A stretch of 64,000 nt of DNA from NCBI RefSeq assembly GCF_024721975.1, contig NZ_JANQBB010000005.1, forward strand, positions 372,001 through 436,000, written 5' to 3'. The translations under genes were made by a program, and so were the position numbers. Shown here piece by piece: positions 1-8,639 of this stretch. Below the pieces are notes generated by a model. It was given only the letters and a program-made list of their open reading frames with translations. It was not told the origin of the DNA and made no database searches. How positions within the stretch are numbered: the first letter of the stretch is position 1; every line of letters starts with the position of its first letter. Origin of the DNA: Paenibacillus endoradicis (lineage in GTDB: Bacteria > Bacillota > Bacilli > Paenibacillales > Paenibacillaceae).

Positions 1-231
1 TCTATATTGTTCTATGGTGTAACGGTTTCTGAAGGTAGTGTTGTGAAGGAATCTGTCATTATGCCTAAAGTAAAGGTGGGAAAAAACGTTCAAATCTATC
101 GAGCGATTATCGGTGATGGGGCAATTATTGAAGATGATGCTGTTATAGGTACAGCTGATAGTGATGAAATAACGGTTATTCCAGTTGGTGAGCATGTGTA
201 TCCACAGGATCAATTGATGGGGGTGGAGTAA
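1..231 (+). CDS. glgC: Glucose-1-phosphate adenylyltransferase GlgC, C-terminal fragment (cut by window edge)
   Basis: The reading frame is open from base 1 and ends at 231. It shows the left-handed beta-helix repeats (isoleucine/valine every sixth residue, for example VKESVIMPKVKVG and IYRAIIGDGAIIEDDAVIG) that close ADP-glucose pyrophosphorylases. GlgC makes ADP-glucose from ATP and glucose-1-phosphate for glycogen synthesis. The nucleotidyltransferase domain lies outside the window. The stop overlaps the start of the next gene (TAATG), so the two are translationally coupled. The identity rests on the C-terminal repeats plus the following glgD and glgA. Confidence 0.9.
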   Translation, partial: SILFYGVTVSEGSVVKESVIMPKVKVGKNVQIYRAIIGDGAIIEDDAVIGTADSDEITVIPVGEHVYPQDQLMGVE

Positions 232-1346
232 TGAAGAAGCAAAAGATTATGGGCGTTATTAATCTTATTCATGAAAAAGATGATCTTGATGCATTAACAC
301 TAGGCCGTTGTACCGCAACTGTTCCATTCGGATCTCGCTATCGTATTATTGATTTTACATTATCCAATATGGTTAATTCACGAATCAATGAAGTAGGTAT
401 CTTTGTCCATCGCAAATATCGCTCGCTAATGGATCATATCGGAAGTGGGAAAAGTTGGGACTTACAACATCGTCAAAGTGGATTATTTGTATTACCTCCT
501 ATAACTGACGACGTCCAAGAATTAAGTCGTGGTGATCTATTTCATTTTTACCAAAATCGTGATTACTTCTTACGTTCACAGCCAGAATATGTGCTAATTA
601 CACGTAGTCATATGATTTGTAATATTGATTATCAACAAGTGCTTGCTTTCCACCTAGAGCAAGAAGCCGATATTACTGTTGTATGTAAAGAAAGCATTGA
701 ACCATTACTTGGTAGAGCTAGAAAAGTACGTATGAATGAGTCAGGTAGAATTACTGAAATTCAAGATTCTTATGGTCCTATGATAAGTGATTTTTCGAAT
801 ATGGAAATGTATTTGATGAAGAAAGAGTTACTTATGGATCTAGTTGAAACATCATTAGCTAAAGGGCAAGATCATCTTGTAAGACATGCTATTTTCTCTA
901 AATTAGATCAGTTGAAAGTGTTTGGTTATATTCATGATGGTTTCCTAGCATGCGTGAATACGATAAATAGTTACTATGGTAATAGTATGAAATTGCTTAA
1001 TCCTCAAGTGTGGAAGGAGCTATTCTACGAGCCAGGTCCGATCTATACAAAAGTAAAAGATGGTCCTCCAGCCAGGTATAAGCAAGATGCTGTCGTTGAA
1101 CAGTCTATTATTGCAAATGGTTGTCTAATAGAAGGTACTGTACGTAATAGTATCCTGTTCCGCGGGGTACATGTTCATAAAGGGGCAGTTGTTGAAGATA
1201 GTATTATTATGCAAAATGGAGTCATTCTACCAAATAGTATTGTGAAATGTAGCATCTTCGATAAGGATGTTGTCATTGAGGAAAATAGGGAAGTTCGGGG
1301 CGTTGAGACTGGACCTTACCTTGCACCAAAGCGTCGTATTATCTAA
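231..1346 (+). CDS. glgD: GlgD, glucose-1-phosphate adenylyltransferase regulatory-type subunit
   Basis: A 371-residue GlgC paralogue. It has an N-terminal nucleotidyltransferase fold (GVINLIHEKDDLDALTLGR, then FGSRYRIIDFTLSNMVNS) and a C-terminal left-handed beta-helix. The N-terminal loop lacks the glycine/arginine/lysine-rich GGxGxRL motif of catalytic GlgC, as is usual for Firmicute GlgD, which assembles with GlgC and modulates its activity. The ATG overlaps the glgC stop by one base. The operon continues to glgA, but the glgD-glgA gap is filled by an interspersed repeat rather than by direct coupling. Confidence 0.93.
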   Translation: MKKQKIMGVINLIHEKDDLDALTLGRCTATVPFGSRYRIIDFTLSNMVNSRINEVGIFVHRKYRSLMDHIGSGKSWDLQHRQSGLFVLPPITDDVQELSRGDLFHFYQNRDYFLRSQPEYVLITRSHMICNIDYQQVLAFHLEQEADITVVCKESIEPLLGRARKVRMNESGRITEIQDSYGPMISDFSNMEMYLMKKELLMDLVETSLAKGQDHLVRHAIFSKLDQLKVFGYIHDGFLACVNTINSYYGNSMKLLNPQVWKELFYEPGPIYTKVKDGPPARYKQDAVVEQSIIANGCLIEGTVRNSILFRGVHVHKGAVVEDSIIMQNGVILPNSIVKCSIFDKDVVIEENREVRGVETGPYLAPKRRII

Positions 1347-1351
1347 AAATT

Positions 1352-1575
1352 CCAATAAAGGTTCAAAAAGTGGGCTTTCAGAATCGAGAAGATGAGACGC
1401 TACTTGAGAAAGGCGGAAGCGCAAGTGTACGTGATTGGTACACGCGAACCTACGATGTTTCTTTAAGAAACATACATTGGAAGCTTATGCCGTACTTTCC
1501 AAGTTCGTTTCATAGTCGATGTCGAGCATGCTACAACATGTTACTTCGTTATCAAAGCCCGCTTTTTGAACTACA
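1352..1575 (-). repeat. Interspersed repeat family A, reverse-oriented copy between glgD and glgA
   Basis: The ends are inverted repeats: GTTCAAAAAGTGGGCTTTC at 1361 and ATCAAAGCCCGCTTTTTGAAC near 1554-1573. A central GTGTACGTxATTGGTACAC near-palindrome matches the reverse complement of the copies at 24711-25080 and 37348. The GTTCAAAAAGC terminus stops about 8 bases before the glgA Shine-Dalgarno (AGGAGG). Any ORF here is an artefact of the repeat. Confidence 0.85.
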
Positions 1576-1592
1576 TTTAGGAGGTAGAGAGA

Positions 1593-3017
1593 ATGAACGT
1601 ACTGTTTGTAACTTCTGAAGCTGTGCCTGTTGCTAAGAGTGGTGGATTAGCTGATGTTGCAGGTGCACTGCCAAAGGCATTAGATGTGCAAGATGTAAAG
1701 ACAAGCATTGTATTACCTAAATACGGTTCCATTAAGCCTCAATACTTAGAACATTTCTCGCGCATAGCAGAATTTGAGGTAGGTTTTGGTTGGCGCAATC
1801 AATATTGCGGATTATGGAGGGGCGAACTTGAGGGAATAACTTATTATCTGATCGATAATGAGCATTATTTCAAGCGAAGTGGCTTATACGGATATGGCGA
1901 CGACGCTGAACGATTCGTGTTCTTCTCAGCCGCAGTTCTCGAGGCAGGACCATATTACGGACAAAAGTTCGATATCGTCCATTGTAATGATTGGCAAACA
2001 GGACTAATCCCATTCTTACTGCGTACGAGATATGAATTTCATCCCGATTGGTCACAGTCTCGTTCCGTATACACCATACATAATCTGATGTATCAAGGTA
2101 TATACAGTATTGATAATATGAAAGAATTGCTAGGCATTGGAGATAAATATTTCAATGCTGAAGGACTTGAATTTTTCGGGAATGCAAGTTGTATGAAGGC
2201 AGGATTACAATATGCGGACAAGCTTACAACGGTGAGTCCTTCGTATGCAGAGGAAATTCAAACCGCTTATTATGGCGAGAAGATGGAATCTTTACTTCAA
2301 TATCGGCGTGAAGATTTGATTGGAATCGTTAATGGAATTGATGAGAAAATGTTTGATCCAATGACGGATACCCATCTTATAGCACCTTATCGTCACTCGC
2401 TTTCTCGTAAAAAGAAAAATAAGACAGATTTACAAGCTGAAATGGGATTACCACAAGATGCTGATGTTCCTTTACTCGGTGTTGTTTCTAGATTGGTAGA
2501 GCAGAAAGGCTTCGATCTAATCATTGCTACATTGGACGAGCTATTACAAGACGATGTACAGATAATTATTCTAGGTTCTGGCGATGAGAAGTATGAGAAG
2601 TATTTCTACGAAGCTTCATTAAGGCATCCTACAAAATTAAGATTTTGGTTAGGTTACAGTGATCGAATAGCAAGTAGGATATATGGTGGAGCGGATTTGT
2701 TCTTGATGCCATCACGTTTTGAACCATGTGGTTTAAGCCAATTAATCTCACTAAGATATCGTACTGTTCCAATTGTGAGAGAAACTGGTGGGTTACGGGA
2801 CACGGTTATTCCTTATAATGAATATACTTATTCTGGGAATGGATTCACATTTACGAACTATAATGCACATGATTACTTATATACCGTTCGTCATGCACTC
2901 CAATTATACAGTGATCAAGAGGTATGGAAACGAATTGTAGATAATGGTTCTCGAGAAGATTATAGTTGGAATCGCTCAGCGAAACTATATAAAAAGCTAT
3001 ATCAACAACTTAGCTAA
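1593..3017 (+). CDS. glgA: Glycogen synthase (ADP-glucose), GT5 family
   Basis: A 474-residue, full-length bacterial glycogen synthase. It transfers glucose from ADP-glucose to the growing alpha-1,4-glucan. The N-terminal ADP-glucose-binding motif reads VAKSGGLADVAGALPKAL (about residues 13-30). The acceptor-side IHNLMYQG and the C-terminal GT-B signature SRFEPCGLSQL (E and C of the active site) are present. A strong RBS (AGGAGG) precedes the ATG. It follows glgC-glgD and precedes a glucoamylase-like gene, forming a glycogen synthesis/turnover cluster. Confidence 0.96.
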   Translation: MNVLFVTSEAVPVAKSGGLADVAGALPKALDVQDVKTSIVLPKYGSIKPQYLEHFSRIAEFEVGFGWRNQYCGLWRGELEGITYYLIDNEHYFKRSGLYGYGDDAERFVFFSAAVLEAGPYYGQKFDIVHCNDWQTGLIPFLLRTRYEFHPDWSQSRSVYTIHNLMYQGIYSIDNMKELLGIGDKYFNAEGLEFFGNASCMKAGLQYADKLTTVSPSYAEEIQTAYYGEKMESLLQYRREDLIGIVNGIDEKMFDPMTDTHLIAPYRHSLSRKKKNKTDLQAEMGLPQDADVPLLGVVSRLVEQKGFDLIIATLDELLQDDVQIIILGSGDEKYEKYFYEASLRHPTKLRFWLGYSDRIASRIYGGADLFLMPSRFEPCGLSQLISLRYRTVPIVRETGGLRDTVIPYNEYTYSGNGFTFTNYNAHDYLYTVRHALQLYSDQEVWKRIVDNGSREDYSWNRSAKLYKKLYQQLS

Positions 3018-3035
3018 AGGAGAGGGGATAGCTTC

Positions 3036-5003
3036 ATGGCACGTCACTTAGTTGTAGGTAATGGAAAGATGCTGCTTAATATGGATCAGCACGGTTTTAT
3101 TAGGGATATCTATTATCCGTATGTAGGGCAACTGAATCATGTCGGAGGACATTATTGCCGAGTTGGAATTTGGGTACAAGGTGAGTTTTCATGGTTAGAT
3201 CATGCGGAGTGGAAGTTTGAACATGATTATATGGAAGACTCGCTAGTTACCAACGTTATAGCTAGGCATGATCGATTAGGCATTGAATTACAAATTAATG
3301 ACGGAATTCATCAAAGAGAATGTATTTTCATTAAACAGGTGACAATACGCAATCATCGTGATGAAGCTCGTGAAGTGAGACTTTTCTTCCATCAAGATCT
3401 AATGATCGAGGGGACAGAAGTCGGAGATACAGCAGTATATTATCCTGAAAATCATACGATCTACCATTACAAGCGTTCTAATTACTTTATGTTTAATGGT
3501 TTCTCAGATGAAGGTGGAATCTTACAATATTCTACTGGTGTGAAACGATTCAATACAGCCGAAGGAACATGGCGGGACGCCGAAGATGGTACACTTATGG
3601 GAAATACGATTGCTCAAGGTTCAGTTGATAGTACCCTTAGTTTCCGAACCATCGTTGGTGCCCATAGTGAAAAGACTATTTTTTACTGGATGTCTATCGG
3701 TCCTAACCTGGAAGAAGTAAAACGACTAGATCAATATGTTCGTGAACATCATCCAGAAAAACTATTAAGTCGTGTAGTCGTATATTGGAATCATTGGTTA
3801 CAGCGCGCAGAGTCTGATCTTGGAGATTTGCCGAATGAGGTACGCAAATTGTTCAAATTAAGCTTATTGCTTGTTCGAACACAGACAGACGAGAAGGGCG
3901 CTATTCTGGCTGCAAATGATACAGATATTTTGCAGTACAATCGAGACCACTATAGCTATATGTGGCCACGAGACGGAGCGCTAGTGGCTGATGCAATGTC
4001 ATTAGCAGGGTATCAAAGTATGATTGCACCATTCTTCCAATTTTGTGCGAATACGATTTCGTCCGAAGGATATTTGTATCACAAGTACAATCCAGATGGA
4101 ACGGTGGGTTCAAGTTGGCATCCTTATATCGTTCAAGGAAGTCGTCGACTACCAATCCAAGAGGATGAGACAGCATTAGTTCTCTTTGCATTATGGCAAG
4201 ATTACTCTCGCCATCAAGTAATTGAGCTACCCCAAGGTTTGTATACAAAACTTATTCGGAAAGCAGCTAACTTCTTAAGTAGTTATATTGAAGAAGACAT
4301 GAATTTGCCCAAACCAAGTTATGATTTATGGGAAGAACGCTACGGAATATGGACGTACACTGTAGCGTCTGTGTACGGAGGATTAATATCAGCAGCTTCA
4401 TTCACCGATTTATTCGGAGACTATGAGCGAAGCGATCATTATCGTAGTACTGCTGAAAGAGTAAAAAGAGGAATGCTTGAACATTTGTGGGATGAAGAAG
4501 CAGGACGTTTCGCTCGTGGTCTAGTGATGAAAGATAACGTATGGGTGAAGGATATGACACTAGAAAGTAGTATGTTTGGCATTCTAGATTTTGGCGTACT
4601 TCCTGTAGATGACCATCGCGTACAAAAGACAATGTTAGCGATTAAGCAAGGGTTACAGGTAAAAACAGAAATAGGCGGAATTGCTCGTTATATGAATGAC
4701 TACTATTTCCAACAATCTGGTGATATTGAGCGTATACCGGGAAATCCATGGATTATATGTACATTATGGGTAGCTAACTTTGAGATAGAGTCTGCCAAAA
4801 CCATTGCTGATCTTGAAAGTCCAAGGCGTACGTTGGAGTGGGTATCACAACATTCCTTATCTAGCGGAGTATTGCCCGAACAATTGAATCCATTTGATGG
4901 AACACCATTGTCTGTAGCGCCGTTAACATGGTCACATGCTACGGTTGTTCAATCGGTATGCAAATACGCAGCGAAATATAAGCAATTAAGCCAAACAGTG
5001 TAG
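3036..5003 (+). CDS. Glycoside hydrolase family 15 protein (glucoamylase/glucodextranase-like)
   Basis: A 655-residue protein with an N-terminal beta-sandwich (about residues 1-260) and an (alpha/alpha)6 barrel. GH15 landmarks are YMWPRDGALVADAM (around residue 307), SYDLWEERYGIWTYT (around 430, containing the catalytic acid) and GNPWIICTLW (around 569). There is no signal peptide, so it probably acts in the cytoplasm on glycogen or maltodextrins, releasing glucose. It starts 18 bases after glgA with a good RBS (GGAGAGG). The exact substrate (alpha-1,4-glucan or trehalose-type) cannot be read from sequence alone. Confidence 0.88.
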   Translation: MARHLVVGNGKMLLNMDQHGFIRDIYYPYVGQLNHVGGHYCRVGIWVQGEFSWLDHAEWKFEHDYMEDSLVTNVIARHDRLGIELQINDGIHQRECIFIKQVTIRNHRDEAREVRLFFHQDLMIEGTEVGDTAVYYPENHTIYHYKRSNYFMFNGFSDEGGILQYSTGVKRFNTAEGTWRDAEDGTLMGNTIAQGSVDSTLSFRTIVGAHSEKTIFYWMSIGPNLEEVKRLDQYVREHHPEKLLSRVVVYWNHWLQRAESDLGDLPNEVRKLFKLSLLLVRTQTDEKGAILAANDTDILQYNRDHYSYMWPRDGALVADAMSLAGYQSMIAPFFQFCANTISSEGYLYHKYNPDGTVGSSWHPYIVQGSRRLPIQEDETALVLFALWQDYSRHQVIELPQGLYTKLIRKAANFLSSYIEEDMNLPKPSYDLWEERYGIWTYTVASVYGGLISAASFTDLFGDYERSDHYRSTAERVKRGMLEHLWDEEAGRFARGLVMKDNVWVKDMTLESSMFGILDFGVLPVDDHRVQKTMLAIKQGLQVKTEIGGIARYMNDYYFQQSGDIERIPGNPWIICTLWVANFEIESAKTIADLESPRRTLEWVSQHSLSSGVLPEQLNPFDGTPLSVAPLTWSHATVVQSVCKYAAKYKQLSQTV

Positions 5004-5066
5004 CTTATTTACTCTGAATTAAGTAATAACTATATGACGAACAGATGGTCCATTCAATCGAATAAC

Positions 5067-5117
5067 AAAAAGAGTATCCTCTCTTAACCGTTATGGTGAG
5101 AAAGGATACTCTTTTTT
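5067..5117. terminator. Bidirectional terminator between the GH15 gene and gerPE
   Basis: The perfect stem AAAAAGAGTATCCT / AGGATACTCTTTTTT has T-runs readable on both strands. It overlaps the gerPE stop codon and serves the two convergent operons. Confidence 0.85.
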
Positions 5118-5528
5118 GTGTGGTTTGGAAGTGAAATATTGCTCAAAGCTTTTCGAGCGGTACTCAGAATTAAGACGCTTGCCATTACCTATCTGGATAT
5201 TCGACGCGTCAGAGTTAGATATTACTTTCAGTCGACCGATGGTGATATCTGGTATAGCATTTAGATCCAACGGTTGTTCTATATTAGATTCTCGCTCAAT
5301 AATCCGACTAGGTGAGAGGAAGCATTGTAGATTAAGAGATGGCCGACAAAATATATGATATTGATTAAAGTTAGGCTCATCTCCCGTATTTCTTGTTATG
5401 TCTTGTAATACGACAATACTTCTACTAAACAACGAAGTGTTGTCGCGATCACCAACTTGAATGATGGAACTCGAGGAATTACTAATAATATTTAACTTTG
5501 TAACGCTTGAGAGCGTATTATGACTCAT
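5091..5528 (-). CDS. gerPE: GerPE-like spore germination protein
   Basis: A 145-residue member of the GerP family, the coat-associated proteins that let germinants cross the spore coat. Characteristic S/N-rich strands end in IQVGD and IQIGNG (VTKLNIISNSSSSIIQVGD near the N-terminus; LKVISNSDASNIQIGNG near residue 100). It is the last gene of gerPA-PB-PC-PD-PE on the minus strand and overlaps gerPD by 11 bases. In Bacillus subtilis a sixth gene, gerPF, follows. Here the operon ends at a terminator instead. Confidence 0.85.
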   Translation of the reverse strand: MSHNTLSSVTKLNIISNSSSSIIQVGDRDNTSLFSRSIVVLQDITRNTGDEPNFNQYHIFCRPSLNLQCFLSPSRIIERESNIEQPLDLNAIPDITIGRLKVISNSDASNIQIGNGKRLNSEYRSKSFEQYFTSKPHKKEYPFSP

Positions 5529-5769
5529 GGCGATATTTCCCCTTACTAACTATGGGCTCAGGTAATTGAATTAACTTGCCAGATGGACATAAAGCAGGCT
5601 TTGAGGCTGAATTAAATGGTCCAATTTGAATACCATCGGGTGGTGATTCAATGATTGAATAAAGTACAACTTGGTCGTTATCTCCTATTTGGATATTAGA
5701 ACAACTTGAGTTGGCTATGATATCAATCTGTTCCACATGTAGATGCTGCTCTTGAATAATTATTTTCAT
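5518..5769 (-). CDS. gerPD: GerPD-like spore germination protein
   Basis: An 83-residue protein with the GerP signature LHVEQIDIIANSSCSNIQIGD near the N-terminus, matching the short GerPD class (about 60 residues in B. subtilis) with a longer tail. It sits between gerPC and gerPE and overlaps gerPE. It is expected in the inner coat of the spore and to be made late in the mother cell. Assignment to PD rather than another short GerP member rests on gene order. Confidence 0.8.
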   Translation of the reverse strand: MKIIIQEQHLHVEQIDIIANSSCSNIQIGDNDQVVLYSIIESPPDGIQIGPFNSASKPALCPSGKLIQLPEPIVSKGKYRHES

Positions 5770-5779
5770 CGGATATCTC

Positions 5780-6586
5780 CTATCGCTCGGCTTGCTCTTG
5801 CAAATAGTATGTGATAGCAGTCTCTACATCGTGCCATGTGCGCTCACTTACTGATTTCTCAATCTGTTCCCATTCACGTTGTAGCTCTTGATCAGAAGAT
5901 GAATCAATTCGGTTCAATGAAGGTGCTTCATCGGCCACGTAATGATGAATTCGTGCCTCAATTTGCTTTTCCAGATCAACTATGATTTGAGAGATATGAT
6001 CATCATCCACGGGACTACGCAATTGTGAACTCATTTTGCGAATAAAGGTTACTCCCTGTTCATGGAGATAATTGCGTAGTTTTTCATACAAATACTGCTC
6101 AAATCCAGCAGGCAGGTTCGGTAAGTTTTCTGTTGGCGGGGCATTATTTGCTGCAGGGATGCTATTATTCACGGTTGTTTTAATTGGTTTGGATAGATCA
6201 TGAGCTGAATTACCTTCCATAGTTTTAACCTTAGATTTTAGATGTGATGAATTACCATGAACATTTTTCTGTTTCATTGCTAAATCTTCTATCATCGTTG
6301 GCAATTGACTGCCACTTGCTGTCGACATACCAATTTGTAAGGAACCTTCTAATGTTTCTACTTTTAATTGATCAAAATGATATTCGATTTTATCAACATG
6401 AAATACTGGAGGGTTACTGGAGTTTTGATTTTGTTGATGATTTGTTAGCTGTTGCTCAAGTTGGGATATTGTTAACTGTAATGTATCAATCGTATCTTGT
6501 TGTTCTTGCAGTCGTTGTTCGATACGGAACGCCCATTGTTGCCATGGGTTTAACTGCGAAGATGTCGAAGATTCAGAGTTATACAT
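5780..6586 (-). CDS. gerPC: GerPC-like spore germination protein
   Basis: A 268-residue protein. The N-terminus has PWQQWAFRIEQRLQEQQ followed by a heptad-rich coiled coil (about residues 25-55), the layout of GerPC. A conserved VDKIEYHFDQLKVETLEGSLQIGM motif lies near residues 84-105. The middle (about 110-160) is low-complexity S/N/P-rich, and the C-terminus is acidic and helical. It is longer than the roughly 205-residue B. subtilis protein because of that linker. It lies 10 bases upstream of gerPD. Confidence 0.85.
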   Translation of the reverse strand: MYNSESSTSSQLNPWQQWAFRIEQRLQEQQDTIDTLQLTISQLEQQLTNHQQNQNSSNPPVFHVDKIEYHFDQLKVETLEGSLQIGMSTASGSQLPTMIEDLAMKQKNVHGNSSHLKSKVKTMEGNSAHDLSKPIKTTVNNSIPAANNAPPTENLPNLPAGFEQYLYEKLRNYLHEQGVTFIRKMSSQLRSPVDDDHISQIIVDLEKQIEARIHHYVADEAPSLNRIDSSSDQELQREWEQIEKSVSERTWHDVETAITYYLQEQAER

Positions 6587-6619
6587 CGTAGATCAAGCCC
6601 TTCTATAATTAAATTATTA

Positions 6620-6838
6620 TTATCTAGGATTTGGAAGCGGGACTAGAAAAGGTGTGAATTGGTCAATTGGGTAAGGTAAATGATGTCCTGTTGTTGGAGG
6701 TAATGTTTGTGTAGAGACATGAGAAATAGCAGAAATAGCTCCTGAAGTACCAATTTGAAAAACGGAGCTATTCGAAATCGTCTCAATATGAATACTATGA
6801 ATGTTGATTTGTTGCTGTACAGTTAACATATCGATCAC
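6620..6838 (-). CDS. gerPB: GerPB-like spore germination protein
   Basis: A 72-residue protein whose start QQINIHSIHIETISNSSVFQIG matches GerPB (a beta-strand ending in FQIG), followed by a proline-rich tail. Its start overlaps the gerPA stop by 4 bases, consistent with coupling. It belongs to the coat-permeability operon running on the minus strand from 7053. Confidence 0.85.
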   Translation of the reverse strand: MIDMLTVQQQINIHSIHIETISNSSVFQIGTSGAISAISHVSTQTLPPTTGHHLPYPIDQFTPFLVPLPNPR

Positions 6839-7053
6839 AAGACTCCACTGACGTTGTCGACAAGATCATTATCTAATGAATTGGTAGCACTTAGTCCCGT
6901 ATTAGAATTTGCTAAGCTACCCGTTAAGAAGGAACCTGCTCCAGCATAGGTTTTGGAAGAACTAGAAGGTGATACTTGAACAGCATCGCCAAATTGTACA
7001 ATTCCACTAGACCCGTTACTCACTACATTTACAAAGCCGACTATTGATGGCAT
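6835..7053 (-). CDS. gerPA: GerPA/GerPF-family spore germination protein
   Basis: A 72-residue protein with the whole GerPA/GerPF pattern: MPSIVGFVNV, GIVQFGDAVQVSPSSSSKTYAGAGSF, then NTGLSATNSLDNDLVD. First gene of the operon, with RBS AGGTGA 6 bases before the ATG. GerPA and GerPF are paralogues that flank the operon in Bacillus. Only this copy is seen here, so it may serve both roles. The name gerPA follows its first position. Confidence 0.88.
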   Translation of the reverse strand: MPSIVGFVNVVSNGSSGIVQFGDAVQVSPSSSSKTYAGAGSFLTGSLANSNTGLSATNSLDNDLVDNVSGVL

Positions 7054-7081
7054 GAACTCACCTGCTTCGAGTGTTTTATTG

Positions 7082-7108
7082 TAGTTTATGCATCAGTTGC
7101 CTAAGAGT
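7082..7108 (-). promoter_or_regulatory. Sigma-K-type promoter of the gerP operon
   Basis: On the minus strand the sequence reads AC (7108-7107), 16 bases, then CATAAACTA (7090-7082). This matches the sigma-K pattern AC-N16-CATANNNTA. It lies 29 bases upstream of the gerPA start. gerP is known to be a sigma-K operon in Bacillus, so position and pattern agree. Confidence 0.7.
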
Positions 7109-7189
7109 TCCTAGATTGACAATGATAGTAGCCTACTTGTTGGCTCGTGCATAAGATAATCAATAAATGAATCGAACGAGGTGAGATTA

Positions 7190-7618
7190 TTGAAAAATTG
7201 GGATGATTTCGAGAAGTGGTTTAGCAACGCTAATTTTCCGAAAAATTTGGAGAGCCTAAGGGAAATTCCAGTGCTCGATAATTGGATTAATCAGATAAAG
7301 CAAGCAACTACCGCTACACCTACAAATAAAAACGAGTATGCACCTAAAAGTAACGTTCAGATTAAAGAAGGAAAAGATGTGCTAGAAATAACGTTTCAAC
7401 TACCAATAGGGTATGAACAAGATGAGATTCTGCTATTTGTGAGAGAAGACTTTGTAAAAATAGAAGGTTTACCGGATCAGCATATTGAATTGATAAAACT
7501 TCCGAAATTAGTGAAATCTAAAGAGTGCAAAGCAAAAATTGAGGAAGATAAGCTAATTATTCGACTTACTAAACGACCTAGACCAATAAAATTTTATCGA
7601 CATTTTATAACAAACTAG
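7190..7618 (+). CDS. Hsp20/alpha-crystallin-like protein (GerT/CotP-like)
   Basis: A 142-residue protein, divergent from gerP. The N-terminal half is a hydrophilic arm (KNWDDFEKWFSNANFPKNL). The C-terminal half resembles a small-heat-shock beta-sandwich: DVLEITFQLPIGY, ILLFVREDFVKIEG, CKAKIEEDKLIIRLTKR. GerT of Bacillus is a coat protein with this fold that affects germination, and adjacency to gerP suggests a similar role. TTG at 7190 is preferred because GAGGTGA ends 5 bases before it. GTG at 7181 lies inside that RBS. Confidence 0.6.
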   Translation: MKNWDDFEKWFSNANFPKNLESLREIPVLDNWINQIKQATTATPTNKNEYAPKSNVQIKEGKDVLEITFQLPIGYEQDEILLFVREDFVKIEGLPDQHIELIKLPKLVKSKECKAKIEEDKLIIRLTKRPRPIKFYRHFITN

Positions 7619-7683
7619 CTAATAATCTCATGATCTAGTATAATGTCTAGTGATTACGATTAGATCGTGAAGGAGTGTCCACC

Positions 7684-7884
7684 GTGTCAGTAGTAGATGT
7701 AAGCGATGTTTCTGCGGATTTATTTATCATTGCTGTTGTATTTATTTTACTTATTTTTGGTTTATTAAGCTTTGGTATTTTGCAAATGTTTCAACAAAGA
7801 TTCCGCTTGGGCTGGTACAATTTTGCAGGTGCTCTAGTAAGCTTTATTGTCCTTATGATTATTCTTAATATTTGGTATTTATAG
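7684..7884 (+). CDS. Small two-helix membrane protein, function unknown
   Basis: A 66-residue protein with two predicted membrane helices (LFIIAVVFILLIFGLLSFGIL and FAGALVSFIVLMIILNIWYL) and a short charged loop. It resembles the small DUF2768-type membrane proteins of Bacillales in size and layout, but that match is tentative. GTG at 7684 is chosen because AAGGAGTG ends 7 bases before it. A -10-like TATAAT lies near 7638. The next gene begins 17 bases on and is also a small membrane protein. Confidence 0.65.
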   Translation: MSVVDVSDVSADLFIIAVVFILLIFGLLSFGILQMFQQRFRLGWYNFAGALVSFIVLMIILNIWYL

Positions 7885-7901
7885 CAAACGGGGGTTTCAG
7901 C

Positions 7902-8126
7902 ATGTATTGGCAAGCAATATGGTTCGGCATTAATATATTGTTCGTCGCTTCACTTATTACGACGTTGTTTCTTCACCGATCTGTTTCAATGGCTCGTTTA
8001 ACGCAAGCACCTGAGTCCAAGATCCGTCAATTGACAATTATTCGTAGTTTGCTATGGGGATTAACAACGGTATTTTTCTTAGGTATGTCTGGTGCTTTTA
8101 TAGCTGATATGCATTATAACGGGTAA
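7902..8126 (+). CDS. Small two-helix membrane protein, function unknown
   Basis: A 74-residue protein with two hydrophobic helices (IWFGINILFVASLITTLFL and LLWGLTTVFFLGMSGAFIA) separated by a basic segment. The ATG at 7902 follows ACGGGGG at suitable spacing. An in-frame upstream start at 7872 would overlap the preceding gene and lacks an RBS. A terminator follows at 8132. It is probably co-transcribed with 7684-7884. I do not recognise the family. Confidence 0.65.
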   Translation: MYWQAIWFGINILFVASLITTLFLHRSVSMARLTQAPESKIRQLTIIRSLLWGLTTVFFLGMSGAFIADMHYNG

Positions 8127-8131
8127 ATACG

Positions 8132-8160
8132 AAGCTCTCTTAATGCAAGGGAGCTTTTCT
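8132..8160 (+). terminator. Terminator after the small membrane protein pair
   Basis: The stem AAGCTCTCT / AGGGAGCTT has a TAATGCA loop and is followed by TTCT. It separates the membrane pair from zur. Confidence 0.6.
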
Positions 8161-8199
8161 CAATACATGACAATAACTTTTTAGTTAGGAGGGCTTTAG

Positions 8200-8637
8200 A
8201 TGCAAACATTTGATGAGATTGTTACGCTTATGTCAGCAAGAGGTTTACGAGTTACAGATCAGCGTAAAACATTAGCAAAACTTTTCTCGGAAGCGATAGG
8301 CTATTTATCACCGAAAGATGTTTATGATCACATGGGAAAAACGTATTCAGGGCTTAGTTTTGATACGGTATATCGAAACCTTCGTGTTATGGAGGAATTA
8401 GGTGTGCTCGAACAAGTGATGTTTGAAGAAGGCGTGAAGTTTAAAATTCATTGCCGTGAAAATGATCATCACCATCATATGATCTGTCTCGGTTGTGGTA
8501 AAACTTATCCGATTAAGTTTTGTCCGATGGATCAAACGAATGTACCTACTGATTTCAAAGTGATCCGACATAAATTTGAAGTTTTCGGTCATTGCAAAGC
8601 TTGTGCTGAGGAAGAGCAAGTTCAAGGCGGCGAATAG
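8200..8637 (+). CDS. zur: Fur-family metalloregulator, most likely zinc repressor Zur
   Basis: A 145-residue Fur-family repressor. It has an N-terminal winged helix ([37 protein letters not shown]) and a C-terminal metal domain with [11 protein letters not shown] and CKAC structural zinc cysteines. Zur is favoured over Fur or PerR because a zinc ABC transporter with a palindromic operator lies 3 kb downstream and the regulatory His cluster suits zinc. Strong RBS (TTAGGAGGGC). yidD follows after 2 bases. Confidence 0.75.
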   Translation: MQTFDEIVTLMSARGLRVTDQRKTLAKLFSEAIGYLSPKDVYDHMGKTYSGLSFDTVYRNLRVMEELGVLEQVMFEEGVKFKIHCRENDHHHHMICLGCGKTYPIKFCPMDQTNVPTDFKVIRHKFEVFGHCKACAEEEQVQGGE

Positions 8638-8639
8638 GG

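Noticed and set aside
1370..1618. 82-codon open frame between glgD and glgA
   Set aside because: It lies in a family A repeat, overlaps the glgA start and has no RBS; similar frames appear in other copies in either orientation.
3901..4248. 115-codon minus-strand frame inside the GH15 gene
   Set aside because: Fully antisense to a well-supported gene, with no RBS or recognisable domain.
6244..6591. 115-codon plus-strand frame opposite gerPC with hydrophobic residues
   Set aside because: Complement of the Gln/Asn-rich gerPC coding sequence; no RBS.
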